Assembly: GCA_963711495.1 (NCBI GenBank)
Contig: CAVQEK010000004.1
Location: forward strand, 2,604,001-2,668,000
Direction: 5' to 3'
Source of the DNA: CAVQEK01 sp963711495
GTDB taxonomy: Bacteria > Bacteroidota > Bacteroidia > Cytophagales > Cyclobacteriaceae
Length of the DNA: 64,000 nucleotides
The notes below the pieces were generated by a model. The model made no database searches. It was not told the DNA's origin and was given only the letters and a program-made list of their open reading frames with translations. Positions 48,143-57,549 of the stretch are shown piece after piece (position 1 is the stretch's first letter; each line of letters opens with the position of its first letter). Position numbers and translations under genes: made by a program.

Positions 48143-48810
48143 TCATTCTGGTCTTTTAATTGTTTTGCCGGCGATTTTTTTGATATCAGGTGGGGCATGA
48201 GCGGCAAAATGCATGATGGTATGCATCTTACCGGTTTTGCAGCAAGGACAGATTTGCGGATCAAAGCCCAATTTATCCCGGCTGATCTGCTGCCAGGTGA
48301 TTTTTTCCTGTGGGACAATGGATATACCCATTTTCATCTGCTGCATTTTGAGTTGAGGTTTGACCCTGCTGGCCAGGATACCGTAATGCCTGATCCTGAC
48401 GAATTTTGGCGGAAGTATATGGAGGCAAAAACGCCTCAAAAACTCACAGGCATCCAGGGTGATCATTTTTTGTTTGCCCTCCTGCCGGTAGTCTTTGTAA
48501 GTAAAAGTTACTTTGCCATCAGCAATAGCTTTTATTCTGTGATTGGAAATGGCAATTCGGTGTGTATATCTGCCCAGATATTCAATTACCTGACCGGGCC
48601 CCAAAAAGGGCTGCCTGGCATAAACCACCCAATGTTTCCGGTAAAGTTTATGGAGCAAGTCATTATCCGGGGACAGTTTATTGCAAAGACAATAAGCCTT
48701 GAACTTTTCCATAAATTTCCCTCTGAATACCAGACTCATGGCCTTTACCGAAAACAAATATTTGCCATTGTTTTTGACATGTTTCCAATGCCCGGCCTGG
48801 GTGATACCTC
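48143..48810 (-). pseudogene. IS91 transposase, C-terminal piece
   Basis: The frame begins after the IS21 target duplication (GGITQAGHWKHVK) and runs to KTIKRPE. It carries the family's catalytic Tyr motif, VIEYLGRYTHRIAISNHRI. Together with the N-terminal piece at 51386-51879 it makes one complete Y1-type (HUH) transposase. It is inactive through insertion. Confidence 0.88.
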
Positions 48811-48899
48811 CGCCCTGGCTATATCGGTCGGACCATGCCAGGTATATCGGTCAAATGGTGCCACTTTGAAAGATGCTGTAAAGTAGTTAAAAATATAAT

Positions 48900-49637
48900 T
48901 TATTCATTTTTTAATATTCCTTTTCTCAATGATTCACCTTTTAGGTCTATTCTATGTGAGGAGTTGACAAGCCTGTCTAATATTGCATCAGCAATTGTTC
49001 CTTCCCCAATGATATCATACCAAGCTGAAACAGGTATTTGAGAGGATACAATGGTTGATGATTGTTTATGCCGGTCATCGATAATATCGATGAGTGCTTC
49101 TCTGGCGTGGTTGTCAAAGGCCTGAAGGCCAAAATCATCCAGAATGAGCAGGTCAATTTTTGATAATTTTTTAAGTTCTCTGATATAGGTTCCATCTACT
49201 TTTGAGAGTTTCAGTTTGGCCAGTAATCGGGCAGTATTGGCATAATAGACTCTTTTTCCCATCATACAAGCTTGCTGACCCAATGACTGGGCCAGGTAGC
49301 TCTTGCCCACTCCTGAAGCCCCGGTGAGGATAATATTTTCTTTTTTTGCCATAAAATTCAGGGTACTCAGGCGGTGAAACATATTTTTGTCCAGGTTTCT
49401 GGATTCAGCATAATTGATCTCTTCCACAGTGGCTTTCTGACGGAATTGAGCCTGATGGATCAATCGGTCCATCTTCTTGTTTTGTCTGTCTTCCCACTCG
49501 TGATCGGCCAGCAATGCCAGGTATTCATCGGGTGTTATGTCGTTAAACTGATTGCTCTTTACATGTTGGCCATGCAACTCGGCCATGGCGCTTAGCCGCA
49601 TGTGTTTCAGTTTTTCAATGGTTTCATTGTTATTCAT
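48900..49637 (-). CDS. istB: IS21 helper ATPase
   Basis: This 245-residue AAA+ protein has Walker A GASGVGKSYLAQ (near residue 105) and Walker B LLILDDFGLQ. It assists the IstA transposase in target selection. It follows istA by 23 bases and looks intact. Confidence 0.93.
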   Translation of the reverse strand: MNNNETIEKLKHMRLSAMAELHGQHVKSNQFNDITPDEYLALLADHEWEDRQNKKMDRLIHQAQFRQKATVEEINYAESRNLDKNMFHRLSTLNFMAKKENIILTGASGVGKSYLAQSLGQQACMMGKRVYYANTARLLAKLKLSKVDGTYIRELKKLSKIDLLILDDFGLQAFDNHAREALIDIIDDRHKQSSTIVSSQIPVSAWYDIIGEGTIADAILDRLVNSSHRIDLKGESLRKGILKNE

Positions 49638-49660
49638 TTGATTGTATTTATGTGATTAAA

Positions 49661-51214
49661 TTATTGATAAGATTTCGCCCCCCGGATGTTGTCATGAGGT
49701 GGGATATGTGATTGCTTATGGTCTTTTTCCCAGTCATCCAAAGGCACACCATCCAATTTGTTTTCCAGGATATTTTTGATGCGTTGATAGGAAACTGCTT
49801 TGGCATAGACAGCACGGCAACAGGCATTGTTAAGTCTTTCTGATCCATAAATCCGGTGAAGCTGAATGATGCCCATGGCCCGCTTGTAGGCCGTTTCGGG
49901 GTAGTCGCATTCTATGAACAAGCCCTCGATACAGGCCACTACATCGCTGCCATGCCTGGCGGCCATTCTCTTAAAAAAATCAGGGCTCCAGTCCGTATAT
50001 TCTTTCTGCGTACTGCTCAGATGGCTTTTATTGGTGATATAAATCCCTTTTGAAGGGTTGCGTATGTGCAGGGCGATACGTTCATGGTAGTGGTATATTT
50101 CTACCAAAGATTTGGTATAATGGATCAAGGTTGATTTACCGATATATCGATAAGGAACGCTATAATAGCTTTTGTCCGCAGAGAAGTAAACATATCCTAT
50201 TTTCTGCACTTTGGCCCTTCTGTAATCTTTGAGTTGGTAAGCAGCCTGTGGAAGTGGTTTGAGGTAGGCTCTTTCCACAGATTGGAAGAGTTCTTTTCTA
50301 CTGGCTTCCTTGCGTTGAAAAAGCAGATTGTTGTAACTCTCCAAAAGCCTGCGGATCTCAGCATTCAGCTCGCCAAGGGAAAAGAAGGTCATGGACCTGA
50401 TAGGGTAATAGATCCTCTGATAGGCGAGTTGAACAGCATTTTCAACCAGAGCCTTGTCTTGGGGCGAATAGCTTCGGGTGGGGTTGATCACACAGCTGTA
50501 ATGGTTTGCCATGTCCTTGAGCGAACGGTTGATATCCGGCTCGTATCTATGAGCTCTGGTCACAGCAGATTTTAAATTGTCCGATACGATGGCTTTGGGC
50601 ACTCCGCCATAAAAAGACAAAGCATTGCTTATGCATCCGATCAGGTCTGCTCTTTTTTGGCTCATGCAGGCCTCTACATAGGTGTATTGGCTGTTTGGCA
50701 GGATGGAAACAAACACTTCTACACCGATCAGTTCTCCGGTCTGCTTATGGGTAATGTAAAGTTTGGCGCCGGCAAAATCAATGAACATCTCTTTGCCTGC
50801 CTCATGTTCCAGCTTCATAGAGCCCTTCAGTTTGGCATACTTGCGCCTGTAATGCTCCATGAATTGAGTGTAGCCGTAGGGTGTTTCGACTTGCTGTCGA
50901 TACTCGTTGTAATGGTACAAAAAGGTGAAGCCTGGGTGGTTGCGTGATTGGTTGATCTGTTCGAAATAGCCCATCAGCTCATCGAACCGATCATTATTGA
51001 TTGTCGTATGGGATGGGAACAGTTCTGTAAGAAAAGCATTGTCCAAGCCGAGAAGCTCTTCAAAACTATAGTCGCAAGCCCTGAAAAGCTTCATGTAAGA
51101 ATTAACCGTATTGCGGGAAATACCCAGGGCCCCGGCAATTTTACGGTTGCTCAGACCGTCTGTTTGCAAGGTGATGATTTGTTTTATGTCCATAAGATCA
51201 AGTGTGTTTGCCAT
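49661..51214 (-). CDS. istA: IS21 transposase
   Basis: The start at 51214 (MANTLDLMDIKQII) gives a 517-residue transposase: N-terminal HTH (GLSNRKIAGALGISRNTVN), then the DDE core beginning with EMFIDFAGAKLYI, VSDNLKSAVTR and the Glu in DKALVENAVQLAY. It looks complete, so this IS21 may be active. Confidence 0.92.
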   Translation of the reverse strand: MANTLDLMDIKQIITLQTDGLSNRKIAGALGISRNTVNSYMKLFRACDYSFEELLGLDNAFLTELFPSHTTINNDRFDELMGYFEQINQSRNHPGFTFLYHYNEYRQQVETPYGYTQFMEHYRRKYAKLKGSMKLEHEAGKEMFIDFAGAKLYITHKQTGELIGVEVFVSILPNSQYTYVEACMSQKRADLIGCISNALSFYGGVPKAIVSDNLKSAVTRAHRYEPDINRSLKDMANHYSCVINPTRSYSPQDKALVENAVQLAYQRIYYPIRSMTFFSLGELNAEIRRLLESYNNLLFQRKEASRKELFQSVERAYLKPLPQAAYQLKDYRRAKVQKIGYVYFSADKSYYSVPYRYIGKSTLIHYTKSLVEIYHYHERIALHIRNPSKGIYITNKSHLSSTQKEYTDWSPDFFKRMAARHGSDVVACIEGLFIECDYPETAYKRAMGIIQLHRIYGSERLNNACCRAVYAKAVSYQRIKNILENKLDGVPLDDWEKDHKQSHIPPHDNIRGAKSYQ

Positions 51215-51385
51215 ATCGCTTTTTAAGGCGAAATAGCCGCTTTTTAAACTTGATCTTTCAAAGTGGCACAAAACGAAACGTTTTAAGCAAAATCCTTAAT
51301 ACGTTTGTGGCACAGTTTGAACCGAAATCACTGGCACTATTACTCCGAAATCACTGGCACAAATCGAACCGAATTAGCCACGCCC

Positions 51386-51879
51386 GGCACAATGCAATGC
51401 AGGTGCGGATGCAGCCACAACTGTTGTCCCCAGGTATGCAGCACCGCGATAAGTCCGGTATTGGCGCCAAGATGTTTTGGGTCGTGTCCAAACTGCATCA
51501 CTGTTTCCTTGCCGGCCTGAAACAACATGTTGTACATTTCTTTTGGATGATGCAGGCAAAGGTCGTTGAGATCCTCAGGCAAGGTAAAAACAACGTGAAA
51601 ATAAGTGACAGGCAAAAGGTCCTGCTGGCGGGCCAAAATCCAACGCTCACGATTGGTCCCCTGACATTTTGGACAATGGCGGTTGCGGCAGGAATTATAA
51701 GAAATGCGCTCATGTCCGCAATGATCACAGGCATCCATATGGCCACCCAGTGCTGATGTCCGGCATTTGGCAATGGCGTTCAATACCCGGCTGTGGTGAC
51801 CAAGCGGCTTATAGTCTTGTTCAAATTGTCCGCCATAATGCCTTATAATGTCTGCCAGTTCAAGTGCTGGCCTGCTCAT
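51386..51879 (-). pseudogene. IS91 transposase, N-terminal piece
   Basis: It carries the zinc-binding region (ACDHCGHERISYNSCRNRHCP) and the HUH-type motif LHPHLHCIVPG, where the IS21 insertion falls. It overlaps the recombinase gene by four bases, so the two were one operon. Confidence 0.9.
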
Positions 51880-52808
51880 AGCTTGCCGTATAAGCTGTCA
51901 AAAGGACTGTGGGCCAGTGTGCGTTTTAGTTTGGCCACGTGCAGGTACATCATGGTGGTCTGTATATAAGAATGACCCAATTGTTCCTTGATGGTGACAA
52001 TATCTACACCCTGCTCCAGCAGATGGGTGGCAAAGGAATGACGAAGGGTATGGACACAGGCATCTTTGCGGATACCGGCTTTTTCCATAGCCAGGCGGAA
52101 GGTCTGCTGCACGGCACTATGGCCAAGTGGGGTGCCTTTCTCCCTGCCGTTGAAAAGATAGACATTGGGTTTGGAGCCTTTGATGTATTGAAGGAGTCCT
52201 GTGGCAATATAATCGCTGAGCACCACGTACCGGCTTTTGTTGTTTTTCGACTCACGGACATGAATTTGCTTGCGGTCAAAATCGATATCGGCGATGTTGA
52301 GCTTGCACACTTCGCTGACGCGGAGACCGGCTGAATATATCAGGGATAGCAACACGCGCTGCTTTAGTCGCTGTGGGGCTTTGAACAGCCTGCGGAGTTC
52401 TTCCTGAGAGAAGACCACGGGTAGTTTTCGGCTGTTCTTGAGGTTGGGCAGACGGATGGCCCGGTCTTCCAGATCATAGACCCGGTAAAAGAAACGGAGG
52501 CCATATACGGCGTGTTTGAAGTAGGTGTCGCTGAGGTCCTTATTGCTTTTTAAAGAAAACAAATAACTGTTGATCTCATCGGGTTCCAGGTCCAGGGGAG
52601 ACTTTTTGAAATACAAGCTGATTTGGGCGATGGAACGGGAATAACTGAAAACGGTACTTTCCGAATAAGACTTGATGGTAATTTGCTCTTCAAACTTCCG
52701 GATGTGGTCAGCAAATCCGGGGACTTCGCGTTTGGCTCTTGCCAGTAAAGTTTTAGCTGAATTGGATCGGGTATTTAACCATCCATAATTTTTATGTACT
52801 TTGCTCAT
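51876..52808 (-). CDS. Tyrosine recombinase of the IS91-type element
   Basis: This 310-residue recombinase has an N-terminal SAM-like domain and a catalytic domain with Arg in SAGLRVSEVCKL, HTLRHSFATH, LGHSYIQTTMMYLHV (His and the Tyr nucleophile). Such genes accompany IS91-type transposases in Bacteroidota. It is not an IntI: the IntI-specific insertion near the catalytic domain is not visible, and its position links it to the IS. Confidence 0.9.
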   Translation of the reverse strand: MSKVHKNYGWLNTRSNSAKTLLARAKREVPGFADHIRKFEEQITIKSYSESTVFSYSRSIAQISLYFKKSPLDLEPDEINSYLFSLKSNKDLSDTYFKHAVYGLRFFYRVYDLEDRAIRLPNLKNSRKLPVVFSQEELRRLFKAPQRLKQRVLLSLIYSAGLRVSEVCKLNIADIDFDRKQIHVRESKNNKSRYVVLSDYIATGLLQYIKGSKPNVYLFNGREKGTPLGHSAVQQTFRLAMEKAGIRKDACVHTLRHSFATHLLEQGVDIVTIKEQLGHSYIQTTMMYLHVAKLKRTLAHSPFDSLYGKL

Positions 52809-52871
52809 AACTATAATATTTTGTTTTGAGCAAAATACTTCCGGTAGCCCACTTTAGCTACCGGAGGTTGA

Positions 52872-53037
52872 GTTCAACAATGTATAAACACAATACGGGC
52901 CGTCTCCGCGGAAAACGTTAACTTGGATTTGAACATGAAGTCACGCAGCAAGCTGATAGCCGCAAACATTCTCCCTCGTTCCTCGGGGTCATTTATTGCG
53001 GCTAGCCGGGTACTGCGTTCATACTAGACCGTTGGGC
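52872..53037 (+). other. attC site of cassette 6
   Basis: R'' GTTCAAC is the reverse complement of GTTGAAC at the cassette's start (47905). The arms GTATAAACACAATAC and GTACTGCGTTCATAC pair well. The right box GTTGGGC is a perfect GTTRRRY. A further inner hairpin (TAGCCGCAAA with TTTATTGCGGCTA) makes it long, about 166 bp. Confidence 0.82.
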
Positions 53038-53071
53038 GTCATGAAAAAAAGACCGACACACATGCAAGAGA

Positions 53072-53114
53072 GTGGCAAGCCCCTGCCGCACAAGCCAACG
53101 CTTCGGCTTGCCAC
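53072..53114. repeat. Perfect 10-bp hairpin with attC-like loop
   Basis: GTGGCAAGCC and GGCTTGCCAC enclose CACAAGCCAACGC. It lies in the leader of the nuclease-RecQ gene, just inside cassette 7. Confidence 0.65.
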
Positions 53115-53153
53115 ACACTTAATTTTTGCCAGCGCGCAGAATAAAAAGAGACA

Positions 53154-56100
53154 ATGAATAAATACACGGCAAACTATTCATATAGCAACAACAACTTTGT
53201 CATTCAAAACCTGAGAGGACAGAGCATTGACAATGAATATTTGCCTGCGATTTGTATTCTCAAGAACATTTTACAAAGAGGCCGACCGACACTGCTTTCT
53301 AAGTTCCTTCAAGAAAAAACAGGGGCCATTCACAAGACAGACGAGTTCGAAAAATCTTATCCGTTAATCGACAATGAAACTCCAAATTGGGAGCGAATCA
53401 TCAGAGGTGATATTAAGGGCAATTATTTTCCGGCCAAAAAATTCTTTGATGAACTGATTCCAAAATATCTAACGGAATATTTGTTTATTCAACAACTTCT
53501 AATTCCGGAAATTCCTGTAAATGAAATCACCCAAGTTCAGGTTGACGAATTTGCAAACCAGCAAGTGGACTTTTACTTACCACAGGCGTACTTAATAATT
53601 GAAATTGATGGTTCACAACATGACAGGAATATCAATCAAGACAAACTGAGAGACCAGCACACAGCTAAGTACGGAATCCAGACGATAAGAATAAAAACCA
53701 CCGACCTTGAAGCTGAAAACGAATTCTTCAAGAAGTCAATAACAGCTATTAAGGAACGAATTGATAAAGTCATTTCCCGACAAGAAATAAGACGGAAAAA
53801 CGACCCCATTTTCATTTCAATCAGCGACTACAAGACAGCGTTTGAAAATGGTGTTGACTTAACAAGTCCTTATTACAAGTCAACTGCAATCATTAGATTT
53901 CAAATACTCGTACTTGAACTGCTTGAAAAGGGAATTCTTGACTTCAAAGAAGAATGGAAGTTTGAACTTCATGCCAGCAACGGTAATGATTTTGCGGACT
54001 TGGCCATTCAAGATTTACTACAATGGTTCAGGCCAATTTTTGAACTCCACAAAATCAATTGGAACAACCAGAATTATTCAATCAAGCACGTTAATTCGCC
54101 ACAAGAATTCGGCAATTCTACCGATACGGTTAAAGTAGATTTTAGTCTATCAAAAAGGTACACGGATGAATTCCAGACCCACTCCAATATTCTGTTCGTG
54201 AGAACGGACTATTTGGATGAATACCTTTATTTCAAAAAGGGAGATTCAAGGGGTAATTTGAAGTTTAGCTCATTTGAACCCTATGATTATTTCAAGGTTT
54301 CCGCCACTACGCCTGTAAAGTACAAATTGCAATTTGGTGGAAAGGATTCAGACGAAAAACCATTACTCTTTCTCCTTCAAAATATTTTCCTTCAGGATGT
54401 TCCAAACTTAACATTTAATGAAGGTCAGTTACCAATCATTGCTAATGTCCTTTCACGAAATGACACAATCGGATTACTGCCCACAGGTAGCGGAAAGTCT
54501 GTTTGTTATCAACTCGCTGCAATCCTGCAACCGGCTATCAGTTTTGTAGTTTGTCCAATAAAATCCTTGATGTATGACCAAAAGGCAGATTTGGATTTAT
54601 GCCATTTAACAAGAGTAAACCACATCACAAGCGATGATGACGGAGAGGATAAAGAAAAAATCCAGAATGAGTTTGGCAACGGCAAGTACTTGTTCATCTT
54701 CATTTCACCAGAGCGGTTTCAAATAAAGACCTTCAGAGAATATTTCAGTGCAGTAAATAAGAAGTTCAATATCGCCTATGCGGTCATAGATGAAGTTCAT
54801 TGTCTATCAGAGTGGGGCCATGATTTCAGGACAGCTTACCTCAATCTTTCTTACACAATCCAAAAGTTATGTCGTGATTTCAATTTTATTGGACTTACTG
54901 CTACTGCATCAATAAACGTTCTCAAGGATATTCAGGTTGAGTTTGGGATAAAACAAGATAATGTGAAAACTCCAGTGGACTATACCAGGAAGGAACTGGA
55001 TTTTGAAGTAGTTGACGATGGCAGCGATAAAATAGGCACGATTAAACAGATCCTTGGCGAATTTGATGAAGCGGAGGAAATACTGACTCCGAAAGGCAAG
55101 GACTCAAGGTGCGGAATAATATTTACGCCAACAGTAAACGGCAAGAAAGGATGTTACCCGCTTTCACTTGTACTTAGTGAACATTTTCAAACTGACATTA
55201 AGTACTATTCTGGCTCCGTACCTAAGACTGATGGCAGACCGATAATGGGAGATAAAGAATATGATGAGTATAAGAAACAAGTTCAGCATGAATACAGGGC
55301 GAATGACTTTACTCTTTTAACTGCAACTAAAGCATTTGGAATGGGTGTTAACAAGCCAAACATTCATTTTACCATGCATTATGGAATTCCCGGTTCGATG
55401 GAAGCCCTTTATCAAGAAGGTGGCAGAGCCGGTCGAGATAAAGAGAAATTCAATAAACAAAAAGCCAAGTGCTTAGTGTTACTCTCTAAATCTACACAGC
55501 CCCAGCAACTAATCAACCAGTTTTGGATTCGTGAAACACAGTTGTCTAAGCTCAACAAGTTAAGAACTCAGATTGACGGAGACCTGAATACTAACTTCTT
55601 CCTTTTCTCATTGGGACTGGATGTTATCAAGGATGAATTTGAAACGATAAAAAAATTACATGAGCGATATTCGGTTTCTAACGAAAAGAATGTACGAGTT
55701 GAGGGGAAGGAAATTGCTGTCAATAAAGCGAAGGCAGAAAAAGCCATCTATCGACTTAGTCAGCTTAGAATAATTGAGGATTGGACAATTAAGAATTTTT
55801 TCGGTGGTGGTGAATTTGAAGTTGACTATTCCGAATTTGATTCTGCTTCTATCAAAAATTCACTTCTCAAAACAATCAACAAGTACGACCCTGACTTTTC
55901 TTTTGACAGCATTAATTCAGAATCCAAATATTCTACGTATCGAAAAATACTCAACGCCCCAGAGGGATATTCGGACTTTGATAAGCATGTCCTCATATTA
56001 CTTCAATGGTCTTATGACAATTTCGCCTATAACAGAAGACAATCACTCAAGAATATCTATGAAAACTGCTGTGAGTTTTCAGAAGGAAATATCACGAAAC

Positions 56101-56666
56101 AAGAATTCAAAGCCCGTTTGGAGAATTACTTCAAATTCAATCAATCCAGTTACGTACTTCAACACATTGCAGAAAACCCGAAAGATCTTGAACGGTGGTT
56201 TGAAGTATTATATCAAGTAGATAAGAACATTGTCACGGACAAGTTCCTTACAGGCAGACAAAGAGAGGCCTTGCGAGAAAACCTAAGCCGTTTTCTTGAA
56301 AGTTACATGTACAATCCTGGTCTGGATTTGATTAGCGGACTTTTACGTTTGTGGTTAGACGATTATGAAAATATTGATGGTAGAAAACGTCTTGAAAGTT
56401 CTTTAGAGGAAATACAGCACTTTGAGGAAAGTCAGATTGACTTTATAATTACTCAAATACTGAAAATTGGAAGGGAACTGACAAACAAGAACAAGAATTT
56501 TTTGGCCGAATCACTTTACAAGTTCTTCAATTATGAATCGTTCCTTCATCGAATTCAAAAAGAACTTGGGGACACCTTCTCAATGGCAGCAATAATTGAG
56601 AATGCCAATAAAAAACTAAAGACAATTAACGAAAGAATATATGGCGGACTTAGAAAAGCTGGATAA
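53154..56666 (+). CDS. Nuclease-RecQ helicase fusion (cassette 7, defence candidate)
   Basis: This 1170-residue protein joins two activities. Residues about 115-185 look like a DUF559/Vsr-type PD-(D/E)XK nuclease: VDFYLPQAYLIIEIDGSQH, with D139, E150 and D152 as likely metal ligands. From about 420 it is a RecQ helicase: LLPTGSGKSVCYQ (Walker A, near 445), VIDEVHCLSEWGHDFR (motif II, near 545), and FGMGVNKPNIHF and GGRAGRD (motif VI). The C-terminal 380 residues are not the usual RecQ zinc-binding/HRDC tail. It overlaps the next gene by 26 bases. A DNA-cutting helicase carried as a cassette fits phage or plasmid defence, though a repair role cannot be excluded. Confidence 0.85.
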   Translation: MNKYTANYSYSNNNFVIQNLRGQSIDNEYLPAICILKNILQRGRPTLLSKFLQEKTGAIHKTDEFEKSYPLIDNETPNWERIIRGDIKGNYFPAKKFFDELIPKYLTEYLFIQQLLIPEIPVNEITQVQVDEFANQQVDFYLPQAYLIIEIDGSQHDRNINQDKLRDQHTAKYGIQTIRIKTTDLEAENEFFKKSITAIKERIDKVISRQEIRRKNDPIFISISDYKTAFENGVDLTSPYYKSTAIIRFQILVLELLEKGILDFKEEWKFELHASNGNDFADLAIQDLLQWFRPIFELHKINWNNQNYSIKHVNSPQEFGNSTDTVKVDFSLSKRYTDEFQTHSNILFVRTDYLDEYLYFKKGDSRGNLKFSSFEPYDYFKVSATTPVKYKLQFGGKDSDEKPLLFLLQNIFLQDVPNLTFNEGQLPIIANVLSRNDTIGLLPTGSGKSVCYQLAAILQPAISFVVCPIKSLMYDQKADLDLCHLTRVNHITSDDDGEDKEKIQNEFGNGKYLFIFISPERFQIKTFREYFSAVNKKFNIAYAVIDEVHCLSEWGHDFRTAYLNLSYTIQKLCRDFNFIGLTATASINVLKDIQVEFGIKQDNVKTPVDYTRKELDFEVVDDGSDKIGTIKQILGEFDEAEEILTPKGKDSRCGIIFTPTVNGKKGCYPLSLVLSEHFQTDIKYYSGSVPKTDGRPIMGDKEYDEYKKQVQHEYRANDFTLLTATKAFGMGVNKPNIHFTMHYGIPGSMEALYQEGGRAGRDKEKFNKQKAKCLVLLSKSTQPQQLINQFWIRETQLSKLNKLRTQIDGDLNTNFFLFSLGLDVIKDEFETIKKLHERYSVSNEKNVRVEGKEIAVNKAKAEKAIYRLSQLRIIEDWTIKNFFGGGEFEVDYSEFDSASIKNSLLKTINKYDPDFSFDSINSESKYSTYRKILNAPEGYSDFDKHVLILLQWSYDNFAYNRRQSLKNIYENCCEFSEGNITKQEFKARLENYFKFNQSSYVLQHIAENPKDLERWFEVLYQVDKNIVTDKFLTGRQREALRENLSRFLESYMYNPGLDLISGLLRLWLDDYENIDGRKRLESSLEEIQHFEESQIDFIITQILKIGRELTNKNKNFLAESLYKFFNYESFLHRIQKELGDTFSMAAIIENANKKLKTINERIYGGLRKAG

Positions 56667-57138
56667 CGCTATCAAAGAACTTGAAAAGCAGTCAAACGAC
56701 TTGAAAGATTTCAATGCGGTTTACGCTGAAATCGCCAAGTTGAAACAGGATTTATTAGAAAACCTGAAGTTATTAAGGGAGAATAACAAGGGATTGACTG
56801 ATATTTCAAAGGAGGTAGAAAAGCGGCTTGACGAATCTCAGAAGAAGATCGATGAAATCTATAAGGACAACAAAGCATTTCAGAAAGAACTGGACTCGTC
56901 TATAGCTTCCCGACTTGACAAGCACAAATCAGACATTCAAGTTGAGATACGGAATGAGGGAACTCAGATTCAGCGGGCCTTTGAAACGACATTAAATTCA
57001 AATTTCAATCAAATGGAATCCAAAATCAAGGAAGCATTTGAACGACAGACAAAACAGCTAAGTACTTTGAAAATATTGACGTTTATCCTGATTGCTATTT
57101 CAATCGGGTTAGCGGTCGGACTCTTTGTAATAAAATGA
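56641..57138 (+). CDS. Coiled-coil protein with C-terminal membrane helix, partner of nuclease-RecQ
   Basis: This 165-residue protein is almost entirely a heptad coiled coil (ELEKQSNDLKDFNAVYAEI..., LLRENNKGLTDISKEVE) ending in one membrane segment (ILTFILIAISIGLAVGLFVI). It starts inside the helicase gene, so their synthesis is coupled. It might anchor the helicase at the membrane or act as an effector that damages it. No family recognised. Confidence 0.7.
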   Translation: MADLEKLDNAIKELEKQSNDLKDFNAVYAEIAKLKQDLLENLKLLRENNKGLTDISKEVEKRLDESQKKIDEIYKDNKAFQKELDSSIASRLDKHKSDIQVEIRNEGTQIQRAFETTLNSNFNQMESKIKEAFERQTKQLSTLKILTFILIAISIGLAVGLFVIK

Positions 57139-57160
57139 CCAGCCCAAGCAGTCATACACA

Positions 57161-57202
57161 TTGGCAAGTCGCACAAGCAACCGCCAGACCCAAACTTGCC
57201 AA
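57161..57202. repeat. 9-bp hairpin with attC-like loop
   Basis: TTGGCAAGT and ACTTGCCAA enclose CGCACAAGCAACCGC. A GCCCAAG box lies upstream, one base from the R'' GCCCAAC expected for cassette 7, so this may be a decayed original attC of that cassette. Confidence 0.55.
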
Positions 57203-57290
57203 AGAGCCTTTCACCCGTCCCGCTCCAACGATGGATTGAGAGACTGTACATGCTTGACAGATAAACAGATTGAGGACAAAAACCGCCAGT

Positions 57291-57423
57291 GCCTAACATG
57301 CGGTCATAAAACATTTGGGGTTAAGTGGTTATTCGAGTATTCTGCCACGCATCAAAGTTTAGTATCGGTGGATACGAACGCAACCCGCTCTCCCAAACGT
57401 TTCATACCGCAAAACCGTTTAGC
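57291..57423 (+). other. attC site of cassette 7
   Basis: R'' GCCTAAC fits RYYYAAC and differs by one base from the reverse complement of GTTGGGC at the cassette's start (53031). The arms GCGGTCATAAAACATTTGGG and CCCAAACGTTTCATACCGC pair with few mismatches. Next junction: G|TTTAGC at 57417. Confidence 0.82.
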
Positions 57424-57549
57424 GGCAATTACCAACTACCCAGGAATTCAATTGAGAATTCAATAACCTAATGCAATAAATTTCGTTTAACAATTCATGC
57501 AATTTTTTGTATTGAATAAGTATTACTAATAGTAATAAAAATCAAAGTT

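Larger units (their letters stand above)
48816..51380 (-). mobile_element. Complete IS21-family element
   Basis: The element is 2565 bp. Its ends TGGCTA(A/T)(T/A)TCGGT are inverted repeats, and inner repeats TTTCAAAGTGGCAC and GTGCCAGTGATTTCGG-like blocks occur at both ends. It is flanked by a direct 5-bp duplication, CGCCC (48811-48815 and 51381-51385), inside the IS91 transposase gene. It carries istA and istB and appears intact. Confidence 0.92.
47912..52871 (-). mobile_element. IS91-type element carrying a nested IS21 element
   Basis: The element contains an IS91-type transposase gene split by IS21, and a tyrosine recombinase gene. It abuts GAAC on the left and GTTC on the right, the tetranucleotide used by IS91 elements. 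Near its right end CCGGTAGC and GCTACCGG form a hairpin. Both ends share CGGTAG close to the border. It fills cassette 6 completely: the cassette starts G|TTGAAC and its R'' is GTTCAAC. Confidence 0.75.

Noticed and set aside
51876..52808. Tyrosine recombinase as the integron integrase
   Set aside because: It is co-transcribed with and overlaps the IS91 transposase gene, belongs to the recombinases that travel with these elements, and lies mid-array on the wrong side of attC sites.
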